The translations under genes were made by a program, and so were the position numbers. 23,477 bases of DNA, from positions 1 to 23,477 of the forward strand of contig JADIYN010000049.1 of NCBI GenBank assembly GCA_016705335.1. The letters run 5' to 3'. Of the stretch, positions 16,314 through 23,477 are shown piece by piece. A model generated the notes under the pieces. That model did no database searches, was not told the DNA's origin, and saw only the letters and a program-made list of their open reading frames with translations. This DNA is from Draconibacterium sp. (GTDB taxonomy: Bacteria; Bacteroidota; Bacteroidia; Bacteroidales; Prolixibacteraceae). The stretch's first letter is position 1; every line of letters begins with the position of its first letter.

Positions 16314-16607
16314 ATGGCAAGCGTAAAAGACTTAAAAAAAGACATTGATTTATTGATGTCGCTGGTATTAAATGACTGTTTCTCGGTTTTGGAACACAAT
16401 GAAAAAGTTGACAATGAGGCGATCCTGAAAATAGCTGGAGATGTAATCCAAAAGCACCGTGAATTGCGCCTCCGTGTAAACCACCCTGATGGAAAGGATA
16501 ATCCGAAACTGGTTAGAAACTACTACAACAAATTAATTCAGGACACTTTAAAAGAAGCCGATGCAGCTTTCGAAAGGCTATCAGCAGAAATAAAGAAGGT
16601 GGCATAG
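16314..16607 (+). CDS. Small conserved cytoplasmic protein of unknown function
   Basis: Encodes 97 residues, all-helical in appearance, with no signal peptide or membrane segment: SVKDLKKDIDLLMSLVLNDC ... LKIAGDVIQKHRELRLRVNHPDGKDN ... YYNKLIQDTLKEADAAFERL. I recognise it as the type of short protein conserved among Bacteroidota but know no function. It is probably cotranscribed with the lipoprotein gene upstream. The gap of 169 bases to the next gene shows nothing but a promoter-like site at its end. Confidence 0.8.
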   Translation: MASVKDLKKDIDLLMSLVLNDCFSVLEHNEKVDNEAILKIAGDVIQKHRELRLRVNHPDGKDNPKLVRNYYNKLIQDTLKEADAAFERLSAEIKKVA

Positions 16608-16751
16608 AAATTTGAATAATTTTCCGGGTTCTGGCTATTACTTTTTATTTAGTTTGAATTTTAATCCCCATAAATAGTTACCTGCTTAGCTTGTATATCC
16701 CTATATATAATGAAATTGCAGTGATGACGGTAAATTTAAGTATAACAATGC

Positions 16752-16759
16752 TAATTTTG
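16752..16759 (+). promoter_or_regulatory. Bacteroidota -7 element before the His-rich protein gene
   Basis: TAATTTTG matches TAnnTTTG. Transcription would start only about 10 bases before the proposed TTG start (16777), so the mRNA would be nearly leaderless. No clear -33 TTTG is present. Confidence 0.4.
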
Positions 16760-16776
16760 CCAAAAACTATTACTGC

Positions 16777-17145
16777 TTGGAGTTCATAAGAAAAAATACA
16801 AGATTCATTTTTATACTGATTCTGCCGGTATATTTCTTTATTGTACAAAGTTCACTTTTGAACAAGCACACCCATTTTTATGCCAACGGAATAGTAGTAA
16901 CTCATTCTCATCCGGCTGATTCAAAAAGTGGTGAATCAGGCAAAAACCACAAACATTCAAAAAACGAAATCTGTTTTTATTCTGCCGTTCATTTCGATTA
17001 TTTTAATATTTCGCCTGAATTTCAAATCAATCATAACCATAATCCGGTTTCAACGGGTTATTTCATTCATAACGAAAAATTCTTTCATTTAACACTTCAG
17101 CTTCATAAAACATTACGGGGGCCACCCGTTTTTCAAATTACATAA
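16777..17145 (+). CDS. Small His-rich membrane-anchored protein, likely metal-related
   Basis: Encodes 122 residues. An N-terminal hydrophobic segment (FIFILILPVYFFIVQ, residues about 10-24) is followed by a His-rich stretch: NKHTHFYANGIVVTHSHPAD ... GKNHKHSKNE. Later histidines (INHNHNP, HNEKFFHL) bring the total to about 15. The reading frame has no ATG. TTG 16777 is the only plausible start before the hydrophobic segment, since the frame upstream to the stop at 16711 lacks ATG or GTG. Comparable short His-rich proteins occur next to TonB receptors in Bacteroidota, and one follows here after 46 bases. I infer a role in binding or sensing a transition metal taken up by that receptor. The metal is unknown. 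Confidence 0.7.
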   Translation: MEFIRKNTRFIFILILPVYFFIVQSSLLNKHTHFYANGIVVTHSHPADSKSGESGKNHKHSKNEICFYSAVHFDYFNISPEFQINHNHNPVSTGYFIHNEKFFHLTLQLHKTLRGPPVFQIT

Positions 17146-17191
17146 ATCACTGAAAATCAATTAGTATTTATTTATTTTAAAAGTATTTTTT

Positions 17192-17641
17192 ATGAAGTTT
17201 ATAGCAATACAAATATTGTTATTGTTGGCATTCTGCTTTACCGTTTTTGCTGACGATGACGATAAAAAACCAAAAACCGACGCCATGTTGTTTGGCGATG
17301 TAAAATCCAAAGAATCACATATTCCCTTTGCAACCATAAACATCAAGGGAACAACAATCGGAACTGCAGCCGATGTTACAGGGCATTTCAAAATGACCAA
17401 TTTGCCCGTTGGGAAACAAACCATTCTAATTTCAGCAGTTGGTTACAAATCGAATGAACTTAATGTTGAATTGGCAGCAAATGAAAGTACAACTATTTTA
17501 GTTCAGCTTGAACCTGATAATATTGATATTGAACAAGTTGTCGTTTCTGCCGACAGAAACTCAAAAAGTCGCCGGGAAACCCCAACCATTGTAAATTCAA
17601 TAAATGCGAAATTATTCCAACGCACACAAATGTTACATTAA
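17192..17641 (+). CDS. TonB-dependent receptor, part 1: signal peptide and CarboxypepD_reg-like domain
   Basis: This is the first piece of an outer-membrane TonB-dependent receptor running from 17192 to 19544 (about 780 residues when repaired). The signal peptide is MKFIAIQILLLLAFCFTVFA, followed by a DDDD stretch. Residues about 30-110 form the CarboxypepD_reg-like domain common at the front of Bacteroidota receptors (GDVKSKESHIPFATINIKG ... DVTGHFKMTNLPVGKQTILISAVGYKS). Then comes the beginning of the plug (VVVSADRNSKSRRETPTIVNS). One missing base near 17630 (RTQMLH-stop in place of RT-x-NVTLSEGLNF) ends the frame. It follows the His-rich protein gene in the same direction, which hints at metal or metal-chelate uptake. 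Confidence 0.85.
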   Translation: MKFIAIQILLLLAFCFTVFADDDDKKPKTDAMLFGDVKSKESHIPFATINIKGTTIGTAADVTGHFKMTNLPVGKQTILISAVGYKSNELNVELAANESTTILVQLEPDNIDIEQVVVSADRNSKSRRETPTIVNSINAKLFQRTQMLH

Positions 17642-18174
17642 GCGAAGGATTGAATTTTGCACCCGGTTTGCGAATGGAAAATAACTGTCAGAATTGTGGT
17701 TTTACCCAGGTTTGTATGAATGGTCTGGAAGGGCCGTATTCTCAAATACTCATCAATTCAAGACCTGTGTTTAGCGGATTAGCAGGTGTTTATGGTTTGG
17801 AACTGATCCCGGCAAACATGATTGAACGTGTTGAAGTTGTCCGTGGTGGTGGTTCTGCTTTATACGGTAGCAATGCCATTGCCGGAACTATAAATTTAAT
17901 AACAAAGGATCCGGTTTCGAATAGTTTTTCAGCTTCAGGATCGTATGCAGTAACCGGCGTTGGAATGAAAGGGAAAAATGCTGAAGATCATAATCTTAAT
18001 TTTAACGGTTCGTTTGTAAGCGACGATTACAAAACCGGAATGAGCATTTTTGGATTTACTCGTGTCAGAGATGCTTTTGATGCAAATGGCGATGATTATT
18101 CTGAAATTGCAAAAATTGATAATGCAACTTTGGGAACCCGGTTTTTCAACGCGTTGGCGATCGTGGAAAACTAA
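17633..18174 (+). pseudogene. TonB-dependent receptor, part 2: plug domain (frameshifted)
   Basis: This continues the receptor in the next frame: NVTLSEGLNFAPGLRMENNCQNCGFTQV, GLEGPYSQILINSRPVF, ANMIERVEVVRGGGSALYGSNAIAGTINLITK. These are the standard plug motifs. The two cysteines of ENNCQNCG are typical of this receptor subfamily. It ends at 18174 after a slip near 18150 (FFNALAIVEN-stop in place of RVGDRGKLTADYFN). The ATG at 17650 is not a real start. It is marked pseudogene only because it is out of frame here; sequence error is the likelier cause. Confidence 0.75.
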
Positions 18175-18881
18175 CTGCCGATTATTTCAACATCAACGAA
18201 TCAAGGCGGGGCGGTAACAAATTTGAACTTCCGGAACATGAAGCAGACATTGCAGAAAGTGTGGAGCATAAAATTAATTCAACAGCAGTTTCGTATGATG
18301 CATTGTTTCGCGAATCGGACAGGTTGTCCCTGTTTTTTGCCGCCCAGAGTGTTAATCGCAATTCATATTACGGAGCCAACCGGGATTTATCGGCTTATGG
18401 AAATACTTCAGATTTAACATATTCTTCAGGCATTCAATATGTCCGGCAATTGAGCAGGTTTCTGTTTAGCCCCGCTTCACTTATTTCAGGTATTGAAATG
18501 AACGGAAGTAATCTTAAAGACAAAAAACTGGGTTATTATGAACCTGTTCAAAATATTCATTATGGAAATACACTTGTTGCAAATCAGTCAATGACAACCC
18601 GTGCAGCCTTTTTGCAATCGGAATGGAAATTGGGAAAAGCCATTGTAACTGCCGGAATTCGTTACGATAACTACCGTGTGTCAGACAAAACAAGTGAAAG
18701 CGGCGATGTTACAGGTAATGTTTTTAGTCCAAGAATCAGCTTTCTGTATAATATTACCGAACATTTTCAATTTCGCTCGGGATATGCAAGGGGTTTTCGG
18801 GCTCCAAAATTTTCGATGAGGATTTGCACATTGAAACTTCTGGTTCACGCAAAGTTATCCACGTTAATGATCCCAACCTGA
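18150..18881 (+). pseudogene. TonB-dependent receptor, part 3: barrel (frameshifted)
   Basis: The receptor barrel continues in a third frame from RVGDRGKLTADYFNINESRRGG through IAESVEHKINSTAVSYDALF to FRSGYARGFRAPKF. The last phrase is a well-known TonB-barrel motif (GFRAP.IFDEDLH). One A missing from a homopolymer near 18813 (ccaaaatttt) moves the frame, and the correct continuation IFDEDLHIETSGS is read in the frame of 18824. Confidence 0.7.
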
Positions 18882-19544
18882 AACAGGAATCATCAAACAG
18901 TTTTAATGCCTCATTTGACTATTCAAACCACTTGAATGATTGGCAGTTTCAAATACTTACAGAAGGGTTTTACACAAAATTGAAAGATCCGTTTGCCAAT
19001 GATTATGGTACACCCGACGAAAATGGCACGGTAATTTATACCCGGATCAATGCCGAAGACGGTGCAGCAGTTAGGGGAATTAATCTTGAATTGAATGCAT
19101 CTCCATCAGCAAAAATGCAATTTCAATCAGGGTTTACCATCCAAAAAGTACATTTGAAAACCACAGAATTTAATGAAACTCATTTTTCCGTTCACCTGAA
19201 AAATACGGTTATATCAGTTTGAATTACAATCCAACTTTTTTTATTCAGCATAGCTTTTACAGGTAATTATACCGGGTCAATGCTGGTTCCTATTTTGGTC
19301 CGAACTTGTAGACCGGATGCCGGACAACTCAACAAAACAAATTCGTTTTTCGATGCAGGATGAAATTCAGCTATCAGTTAAAACTTACTGATGCTGTAAA
19401 AATGGAATTAATGCCGGTATCAAAACATTTTCAACAGTTTTCAAAATGATTTTGATAAAGGAATCAACCGGGATCCGGGATATGTTTACGGGCCAACTTC
19501 TCCGCGTAATTTATTTTGGGTTGAAGTTTGGCAATTTATTATAG
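18824..19544 (+). pseudogene. TonB-dependent receptor, part 4: barrel C terminus (multiply frameshifted)
   Basis: The clean frame runs to about 19185 (DPNLKQESSNSFNASFDYSN ... GFTIQKVHLKTTEFNETH). Beyond that, receptor sequence continues through several frame changes: SPEKYGYISLNYNPTFFIQ, FTGNYTGSMLVP, VDRMPDNSTKQIRF, MKFSYQLKLTDAVKMEL, NDFDKGINRDPGYVYGPTSPRNLF. The frame then ends properly with the terminal strand GLKFGNLL and a stop at 19544. At least five indels fall between 19185 and 19460. The intact end and conserved motifs argue that the real gene is functional. Confidence 0.7.
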
Positions 19545-19559
19545 TTTGACTCATAAATT

Positions 19560-19600
19560 TTAATAAAGACTACCAATTTTGATTTGGCAGTCTTTATTAA
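19560..19600 (+). terminator. Terminator hairpin after the TonB receptor gene
   Basis: TTAATAAAGACTACCAA (19560-19576), seven-base loop, TTGGCAGTCTTTATTAA (19584-19600): a 17-bp stem with one mismatch. It begins 15 bases after the receptor stop codon. The next promoter's -33 TTTG starts at the very next base. Confidence 0.65.
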
Positions 19601-19631
19601 TTTGTTGCAGCACAAAAGATTGTTAATTTTG
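19601..19631 (+). promoter_or_regulatory. Near-perfect Bacteroidota promoter
   Basis: TTTG (19601-19604), 19 bases, TAATTTTG (19624-19631): consensus -33 and -7 elements at consensus spacing. It rules out the GTG at 19631 as a start and supports ATG 19664 for the coiled-coil protein gene. Confidence 0.75.
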
Positions 19632-19663
19632 TGGCGTTTTACGTTATATTAATAAGTTTCAAT

Positions 19664-20287
19664 ATGAGCGAATTTGAAAACGCACCTGCACAAAAATCTA
19701 AAAACCTTCGAAATAATATTATTGTAATTGCACTTTCAGTTGTTCTTGTGGCAATGATTGTTTTATTTTTTATGCAACGCCGGGAACATGGAATGATAAT
19801 GGGAAATATCAGGGCAGAAAAAGATTCTATTCAAAATGAATTAACACAAATAGTTGCCGGTTACGATTTGCTGAAAACTGAAAATGATACAATAAACGAA
19901 CAACTTGTTTATGCGCAGGCCAAAGTAAGGGATTTGCTTATTGAAGTTGAGCAAACAAAAAGGGTGAGCTACGAAAAAATTACTGATTATCAGAAACAAG
20001 TTACAACCCTGCGCGGTATTATGCGTGATTTTGTTGTCCAAATCGATTCTCTGAATAAGCGAAACGAACAGTTAATGGCGGAAAACACACAGGTAAAAGA
20101 ACAATTCAAACAGGTTGAAATAAAAAATGAGCAGTTAAGCCAGGATATAGAAACTAAAGATAAAAAACTACAACGTGCTGCCCAGCTCGAAACACGTGAT
20201 TTGATTGCGGAAGGTTTAAATTCCCGGGAAAGGAAACAAGGTTTGCCAAAAAGCCGTATCAATCCGGATATCGTTTGTTTTGGGTAA
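19664..20287 (+). CDS. Membrane-anchored coiled-coil protein, N-terminal part
   Basis: ATG 19664 (MSEFENAPAQKSKNLRNN) follows the promoter. One transmembrane helix (IIVIALSVVLVAMIVLFFM, residues about 19-37) precedes a long coiled coil (about 45-185: RAEKDSIQNELTQIVAGYDLLK ... NKRNEQLMAENTQVKEQFKQ). The last 20 or so residues (RERKQGLPKSRINPDIVCFG) are out of frame. Restoring one G near 20226 gives SRGKETRFAKK, and one A near 20251 gives AVSIRISFVLGKNIT, which joins the ORF beginning at 20280. The intact protein has about 300 residues. It is a type seen widely in Bacteroidota and of unknown function, with the coiled coil probably facing the periplasm. Confidence 0.8.
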   Translation: MSEFENAPAQKSKNLRNNIIVIALSVVLVAMIVLFFMQRREHGMIMGNIRAEKDSIQNELTQIVAGYDLLKTENDTINEQLVYAQAKVRDLLIEVEQTKRVSYEKITDYQKQVTTLRGIMRDFVVQIDSLNKRNEQLMAENTQVKEQFKQVEIKNEQLSQDIETKDKKLQRAAQLETRDLIAEGLNSRERKQGLPKSRINPDIVCFG

Positions 20288-20564
20288 AAACATTACTTCA
20301 AAACGGGGAGCCAAAAATGTATATGTGCGTATTATGCGCCCCGATCAGCTACTTATGACAAAATCTCCAAATGACTTATTCCAGTTCGAGGATCTTAAAA
20401 TCCCATTTTCGGCGATGCGCGAAGTTAATTACGAAGGTCAGGATTTGCCGGTAAATATTTACTGGGACAATGCAGGTGAAGCTGAATTTATGATTGGTAC
20501 CTACACAATTGATTTGTTTGCCGATGGAAATAATGTTGGAACAACAACTATTGAATTTAAGTAG
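20280..20564 (+). CDS. Membrane-anchored coiled-coil protein, C-terminal beta domain
   Basis: This is the C-terminal domain of the same protein, about 94 residues rich in beta strands: NITSKRGAKNVYVRIMRPDQLL ... QDLPVNIYWDN ... FMIGTYTIDLFADGNNVGTTTIEF. The TTG at 20280 is only the first start-like codon in frame; the protein sequence extends upstream as AVSIRISFVLGKN. It is a separate entry only because of the frameshifts, and it converges on the MBL-fold gene 21 bases away. Confidence 0.75.
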   Translation: MGKNITSKRGAKNVYVRIMRPDQLLMTKSPNDLFQFEDLKIPFSAMREVNYEGQDLPVNIYWDNAGEAEFMIGTYTIDLFADGNNVGTTTIEFK

Positions 20565-20585
20565 GTTTTTTACCAATAGTTTCTA

Positions 20586-21058
20586 CTACAGATAAATAGA
20601 ACCATTTTCCGCTTTCTTTTTCCATTTCTCAAACTCCTCTACAACTTTTTCAATTTTAAACATTTTACCATGCCCGGGGTAAATATTTTCAATTCCAGTT
20701 CGAAAATATTTTGCCATGTCTCCAATAAAATTTTAGGTTCGTTGGCAAACGGCGGAAAAATATCACCGTTTCTCATATTGACAAAAGTATCACCCGAAAT
20801 GAGCGTTTTATTTAATAATACTGATTGCGAACCGTTTGTATGGCCGGGTGTTGAAATCACTTTCCCATCAATATTAAAATTCTGCAAATCAAATTCATGT
20901 TCGTTCACAAAATCGGCAATAAATGGTTTTGGTGATGCAAAACGGGGGTAAATCGCACTTCCCAGTTTCGAAATAAAATGCGAAAATTTTCCTTGTCCAA
21001 CAGGAATGGCAATGAACCCGTTTTTAAGGTTTTCAAATTCATTTTTATGAACCAGCAC
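20586..21058 (-). CDS. MBL-fold metallohydrolase, C-terminal part (frameshifted)
   Basis: The C-terminal part of a metallo-beta-lactamase-fold hydrolase. It carries STPGHTNGSQSVLL (metal-binding His), ISGDTFVNM (bridging Asp) and the end motif. The ORF as read stops at 20639 with TPGMVKCLKLKKL. One missing C restores TPGHGKMFKIEKVVEEFEKW ending in SIYL and a stop at 20586, including the last metal-binding His. The TTG-like start at 21058 is artificial, because the frame continues from GNLKALADLTGAKVLVH upstream. Substrate is unknown; many such proteins are hydroxyacylglutathione hydrolase-like or quorum-lactonase-like. Confidence 0.78.
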
Positions 21059-21296
21059 TTTCGCACCCGTTAAATCTGCAAGCGCTTTCAGGTTTCCGTG
21101 TGGTCATAGTGTGTGTCAAAATTATCAGTCTGATATCGGAAGGTTTTAATTGAAACTGTTTTAAAAGCAATTTAAAACGATTTATATTCCCCTTTACACC
21201 TGTATCGATAATTACTGAATTTGAACCGTTTACAAGCAAAATGGAATTCGAATATCCAATCCGGGTTGAGACTATTTTGATTTTTGATTCTTTCAT
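21045..21296 (-). CDS. MBL-fold metallohydrolase, N-terminal part (frameshifted)
   Basis: The start of the same enzyme. ATG 21296 (MKESKIKIVSTRIGYSNSIL) is preferred; an in-frame ATG at 21338 adds 14 residues with no family likeness. It reads LVNGSNSVIIDTGVKGNI and then IRLIILTHT, where the signature HxHxDH should follow. The (AC)n run at about 21108-21116 has lost bases, giving THTMTTRKPE in place of HTHYDHTGN. The metal site is therefore destroyed in the sequence as given but easily restored. The whole protein would be about 235 residues. Confidence 0.75.
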   Translation of the reverse strand: MKESKIKIVSTRIGYSNSILLVNGSNSVIIDTGVKGNINRFKLLLKQFQLKPSDIRLIILTHTMTTRKPESACRFNGCESAGS

Positions 21297-21434
21297 TTCA
21301 GCAAACAGATTTAACTTATTTTTACCCAAAAAACTCAAAATTATAAAGTAGATGCTATTTTTGAACAGATTTCAGAAACTTTATACTTTAATCTTTGTCC
21401 CGGTAGTTTTCGGGATTAAACTCAAAACAATTAC

Positions 21435-21800
21435 ATGAGCCAATTTTTGAAACTCATATTAACCATCGTTTTATTTTTAAACCTGTTCGCCAGCTTTGCA
21501 CAGGACGAATTAAAAATGCCCAACCTGAAATTTTATCTTTCAGATGATAAAAGCTCGTATGCCGGAATGTTGATGGTAAATCAAATCTGGACCCGATATA
21601 TTATGAATAATCCTGATATAAACGGTGTTGAACAATATGGTGATTTCGATATTGGGATTCGCCGGAGCAGACTGATTTTTTACACCGGTTTGATGGATCG
21701 TGTTTTTATTTACACACAAATAGGTTATGATGGACAAACCTATCTTACAAAACAAAATCTGCAATCAATTTATATAATGCTGAAACTGAGTTTATCATAA
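21435..21800 (+). CDS. Outer-membrane porin, N-terminal part (frameshifted)
   Basis: Signal peptide at residues 1-23 (LTIVLFLNLFASFAQ), then the opening barrel strands of a Bacteroidota porin: KFYLSDDKSSYAGMLMVNQIW ... DFDIGIRRSRLIFYTGLMDRVFIYTQIGYDG. The DxGxRRxR motif followed by an arginine-rich strand resembles phosphate-selective-type (OprO/OprP-like) porins; the substrate cannot be told. The frame breaks near 21773 (atttatataatg). Removing AT, or adding one base, restores SIYNAETEFIISKDKFHVGFGLNTW, joined to the next ORF. Confidence 0.78.
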   Translation: MSQFLKLILTIVLFLNLFASFAQDELKMPNLKFYLSDDKSSYAGMLMVNQIWTRYIMNNPDINGVEQYGDFDIGIRRSRLIFYTGLMDRVFIYTQIGYDGQTYLTKQNLQSIYIMLKLSLS

Positions 21801-22807
21801 GCAAAGATAAATTTCACGTTGGTTTTGGATTGAATACATGGAACGGGATTTCGCGGTATTCCAACAATAAATTACTTGAATTCCTTGTTGTTGACAATCC
21901 CGGCTTTGCATACCCGGTTGCCGGAACTTTCGACAGATTTGGCCGCCAGTTGGGTATTTACGCAAAGGGTGTACTTGGGAAATTAGATTATCGAATATCT
22001 GTTGTAAAACCCTTTGAATACGGAATTGATTCAATTTCGACTCCGTTTACTACTGAAAAAATTAACGAAAATTTTGCAGTGAAAGGTTATTTCGAATGGC
22101 AGTTTTTCGATAAAGAAAACACCATGTTTCCGTACATGACAATGAATAATCTGGGAAGAGCAAAAATGTTAAATATTGGAGCAGGTTTTTATTATCATCC
22201 TCAATCTATGCTGGTTGAAGCCAAAAAAGATTTGTCAACAGTTGATCCGTTTTTGGCTGCCTGGCTGATTTCGACAGGAAACGAGCATTTGCTGCCTGAC
22301 TTTGCCGATTATTATCCATCACAAATCAGCGATATTTTTCTTGCTGCTGTTGATATTTTCCTTGATATGCCAACAAAAAACAATGGATCAATTACTTCAT
22401 ATCTGGGCTATTATTACAACTTTTTTGGCCCTGATTATCTTCGGTCGATGGGAAAAATGAATGTTTCAAAAATGAATCCCGCGCTGGCTTTGCCACAGGG
22501 AATTGGAAATTCGGAGTGGGAAGTTGGAACAGGGCACATTATTCGCGGAGAATTTGGGTACATGCTTCCCGGCCAAGGTTTGAAAAACCGGTTTCAACCT
22601 TACGGAGCTTTAACTTTTAAAAAATTTGATGCACTCGATGATGCTTCCCTTCAGTTTGATGCCGGAATTAACTGGCTGATGTACGGGCACAACCTGAAAT
22701 GGACTTTGCAATACTCTTCCCGTCCAATTTATACAGAAGTTGAAAACCAGAATCTTTGGACAAGTTCCAAAGGACAGGTAATACTGCAAACGCAAATTTA
22801 TTTTTAA
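21788..22807 (+). CDS. Outer-membrane porin, C-terminal part
   Basis: The remaining roughly 340 residues of the porin: FIISKDKFHVGFGLNTWNGISRYSN, VAGTFDRFGRQLGIYAKGVLGKLDYRISV, MLNIGAGFYYHPQSM, then FQPYGALTFKKFD, LQFDAGINWLMYGHNLKWTLQYSSRP and a terminal strand GQVILQTQIYF ending in Phe, as expected for outer-membrane barrels. ATG 21830 is internal. The total would be about 456 residues. It stands alone; no partner gene suggests its substrate. Confidence 0.8.
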   Translation, partial: EFIISKDKFHVGFGLNTWNGISRYSNNKLLEFLVVDNPGFAYPVAGTFDRFGRQLGIYAKGVLGKLDYRISVVKPFEYGIDSISTPFTTEKINENFAVKGYFEWQFFDKENTMFPYMTMNNLGRAKMLNIGAGFYYHPQSMLVEAKKDLSTVDPFLAAWLISTGNEHLLPDFADYYPSQISDIFLAAVDIFLDMPTKNNGSITSYLGYYYNFFGPDYLRSMGKMNVSKMNPALALPQGIGNSEWEVGTGHIIRGEFGYMLPGQGLKNRFQPYGALTFKKFDALDDASLQFDAGINWLMYGHNLKWTLQYSSRPIYTEVENQNLWTSSKGQVILQTQIYF

Positions 22808-22956
22808 TCCGAATGAAGCCATTTTACACGGGTAGATCGCAGGAGTTGGACTTTCCATCATAGTGTGAGGATTTACATTTGTTATTATAAATCGTAAACG
22901 GGAATTCACGACACCCAAAAAATAAGTATTTTCACGCCACAAAAACTAAAATTAAT

Positions 22957-23403
22957 ATGCCAAAAATACGCGTAACCAAGCGTTTTCATTTCGAAATGGC
23001 GCACACACTTTATGAGTATGATGGTTTGTGCCGCAATATTCATGGTCATTCATATATTCTTGAGGTTACTTTAATCGGCGAACCACTTAACAAGCCAAAA
23101 CATCCAAAAGATGGGATGGTAATGGATTTTGGACTTATAAAAGAACTTGTAAAAACTCAAATTGTAAGCCGGTTCGACCATGCGTTAATAGTTAACAGTC
23201 TCATTCCTGAAAAACAACAGGAGTTGCTCAAACAAACCAATGAACGATTTTTAGTTGTTGATTTTCAGCCAACTTCCGAAAATATGGTAATTTATATCGC
23301 CGAAATCATTCAACAACATTTGCCTTCGGGTGTTAACTTATTTAGTGTCCGGCTGTACGAAACTGCCACCTCGTTTGCAGAATGGTTTGCATCGGATAAT
23401 TAA
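22957..23403 (+). CDS. queD: 6-carboxy-5,6,7,8-tetrahydropterin synthase (QueD family)
   Basis: Encodes 148 residues of the 6-pyruvoyl-tetrahydropterin synthase/QueD fold. It converts 7,8-dihydroneopterin triphosphate to 6-carboxytetrahydropterin in queuosine/7-deazaguanine synthesis in the cytoplasm. Zinc ligands H16 (FHFEMAH), H29 and H31 (NIHGH), catalytic C25 (GLCRNIHGH), DHALIV and the closing ETATSFAEW are all present. The length and start fit the family. No other queuosine gene lies in the window, so related pterin roles are possible. The 149 bases upstream hold no gene, only a poor -7-like TATTTTCA. Confidence 0.92.
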   Translation: MPKIRVTKRFHFEMAHTLYEYDGLCRNIHGHSYILEVTLIGEPLNKPKHPKDGMVMDFGLIKELVKTQIVSRFDHALIVNSLIPEKQQELLKQTNERFLVVDFQPTSENMVIYIAEIIQQHLPSGVNLFSVRLYETATSFAEWFASDN

Positions 23404-23465
23404 AGTAAGAGATTTAAGATTAACAGATATCAGAATCAGGATAAGAATTCAAATTCAACAAAACT

Positions 23466-23477
23466 ATGTCAGATAAA
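23466..23477 (+). CDS. Possible start of a next gene (cut by window edge)
   Basis: ATG TCA GAT AAA (MSDK) opens an uninterrupted frame to the edge, 62 bases after queD, in the same direction. Four codons cannot identify it. Confidence 0.25.

Noticed and set aside
16608..16776. tRNA or small RNA in the gap after the 97-aa gene
   Set aside because: No cloverleaf, no T-loop GTTCGA-type box and no strong hairpin were seen, only a promoter-like TAATTTTG.
19631..19663. GTG 19631 as the start of the coiled-coil protein
   Set aside because: It overlaps the -7 promoter element, so it would not be in the transcript; ATG 19664 follows properly.
22610..22942. 110-aa - strand ORF at the end of the porin gene
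   Set aside because: It is mostly antisense to conserved porin strands, with no recognisable features.

Overview
The window looks like a chromosome segment of a Bacteroidota bacterium. The reasons are type IX secretion (T9SS) sorting domains, a PorP/SprF family protein, a giant Ig/repeat surface protein, a CarboxypepD_reg-like plus TonB receptor, Bacteroidota-type promoters (TTTG / TAnnTTTG) and low GC with almost no Shine-Dalgarno sites. A Bacteroidales/Marinilabiliales-type marine or sediment lineage is my guess from gene flavour, not a demonstrated placement.

Layout. (1) 1-7957, + strand: a surface-protein operon. It holds a giant adhesin-like protein with a 101-residue (303-bp) tandem repeat, two small secreted two-domain Ig-like proteins, a 671-residue multi-Ig/PKD protein with a type B (CHU_C) T9SS sorting domain, and a PorP/SprF protein. 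The first three end in the same short motif, P-x-T-[SG]-x-I-x-x-[DN]-stop. That motif matches the first strand of the Ig domains inside these proteins, and the next genes encode mature proteins that start just after where such a strand would lie. This suggests non-covalent head-to-tail assembly. (2) 8041-10820, - strand: a T9SS type A secreted GH13 alpha-amylase split by a one-base frameshift. Upstream (10843-11248) is what may be the wreck of a sus-like operon: a leader, a short start-like ORF and a starch-binding-protein tail. (3) 11249-14175, - strand: a TetR regulator and RNase R (split). (4) 14309-16607, + strand: a Big_5 lipoprotein and a small conserved protein. (5) 16777-19544, + strand: a His-rich small membrane protein and a TonB receptor, possibly a metal uptake pair. 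(6) 19664-20564, + strand: a membrane-anchored coiled-coil protein. (7) 20586-21296, - strand: an MBL-fold hydrolase. (8) 21435-22807, + strand: a porin. (9) 22957-23403, + strand: QueD. A new gene may begin at the right edge.

Sequence quality is a major theme. At least eight unrelated, otherwise intact genes are broken by one- or two-base indels, mostly deletions in homopolymers or dinucleotide runs, and one repeat copy is collapsed into a GC-rich garble at about 1000-1070. The simplest reading is sequencing or assembly error, so the split ORFs should be treated as single working genes until checked.
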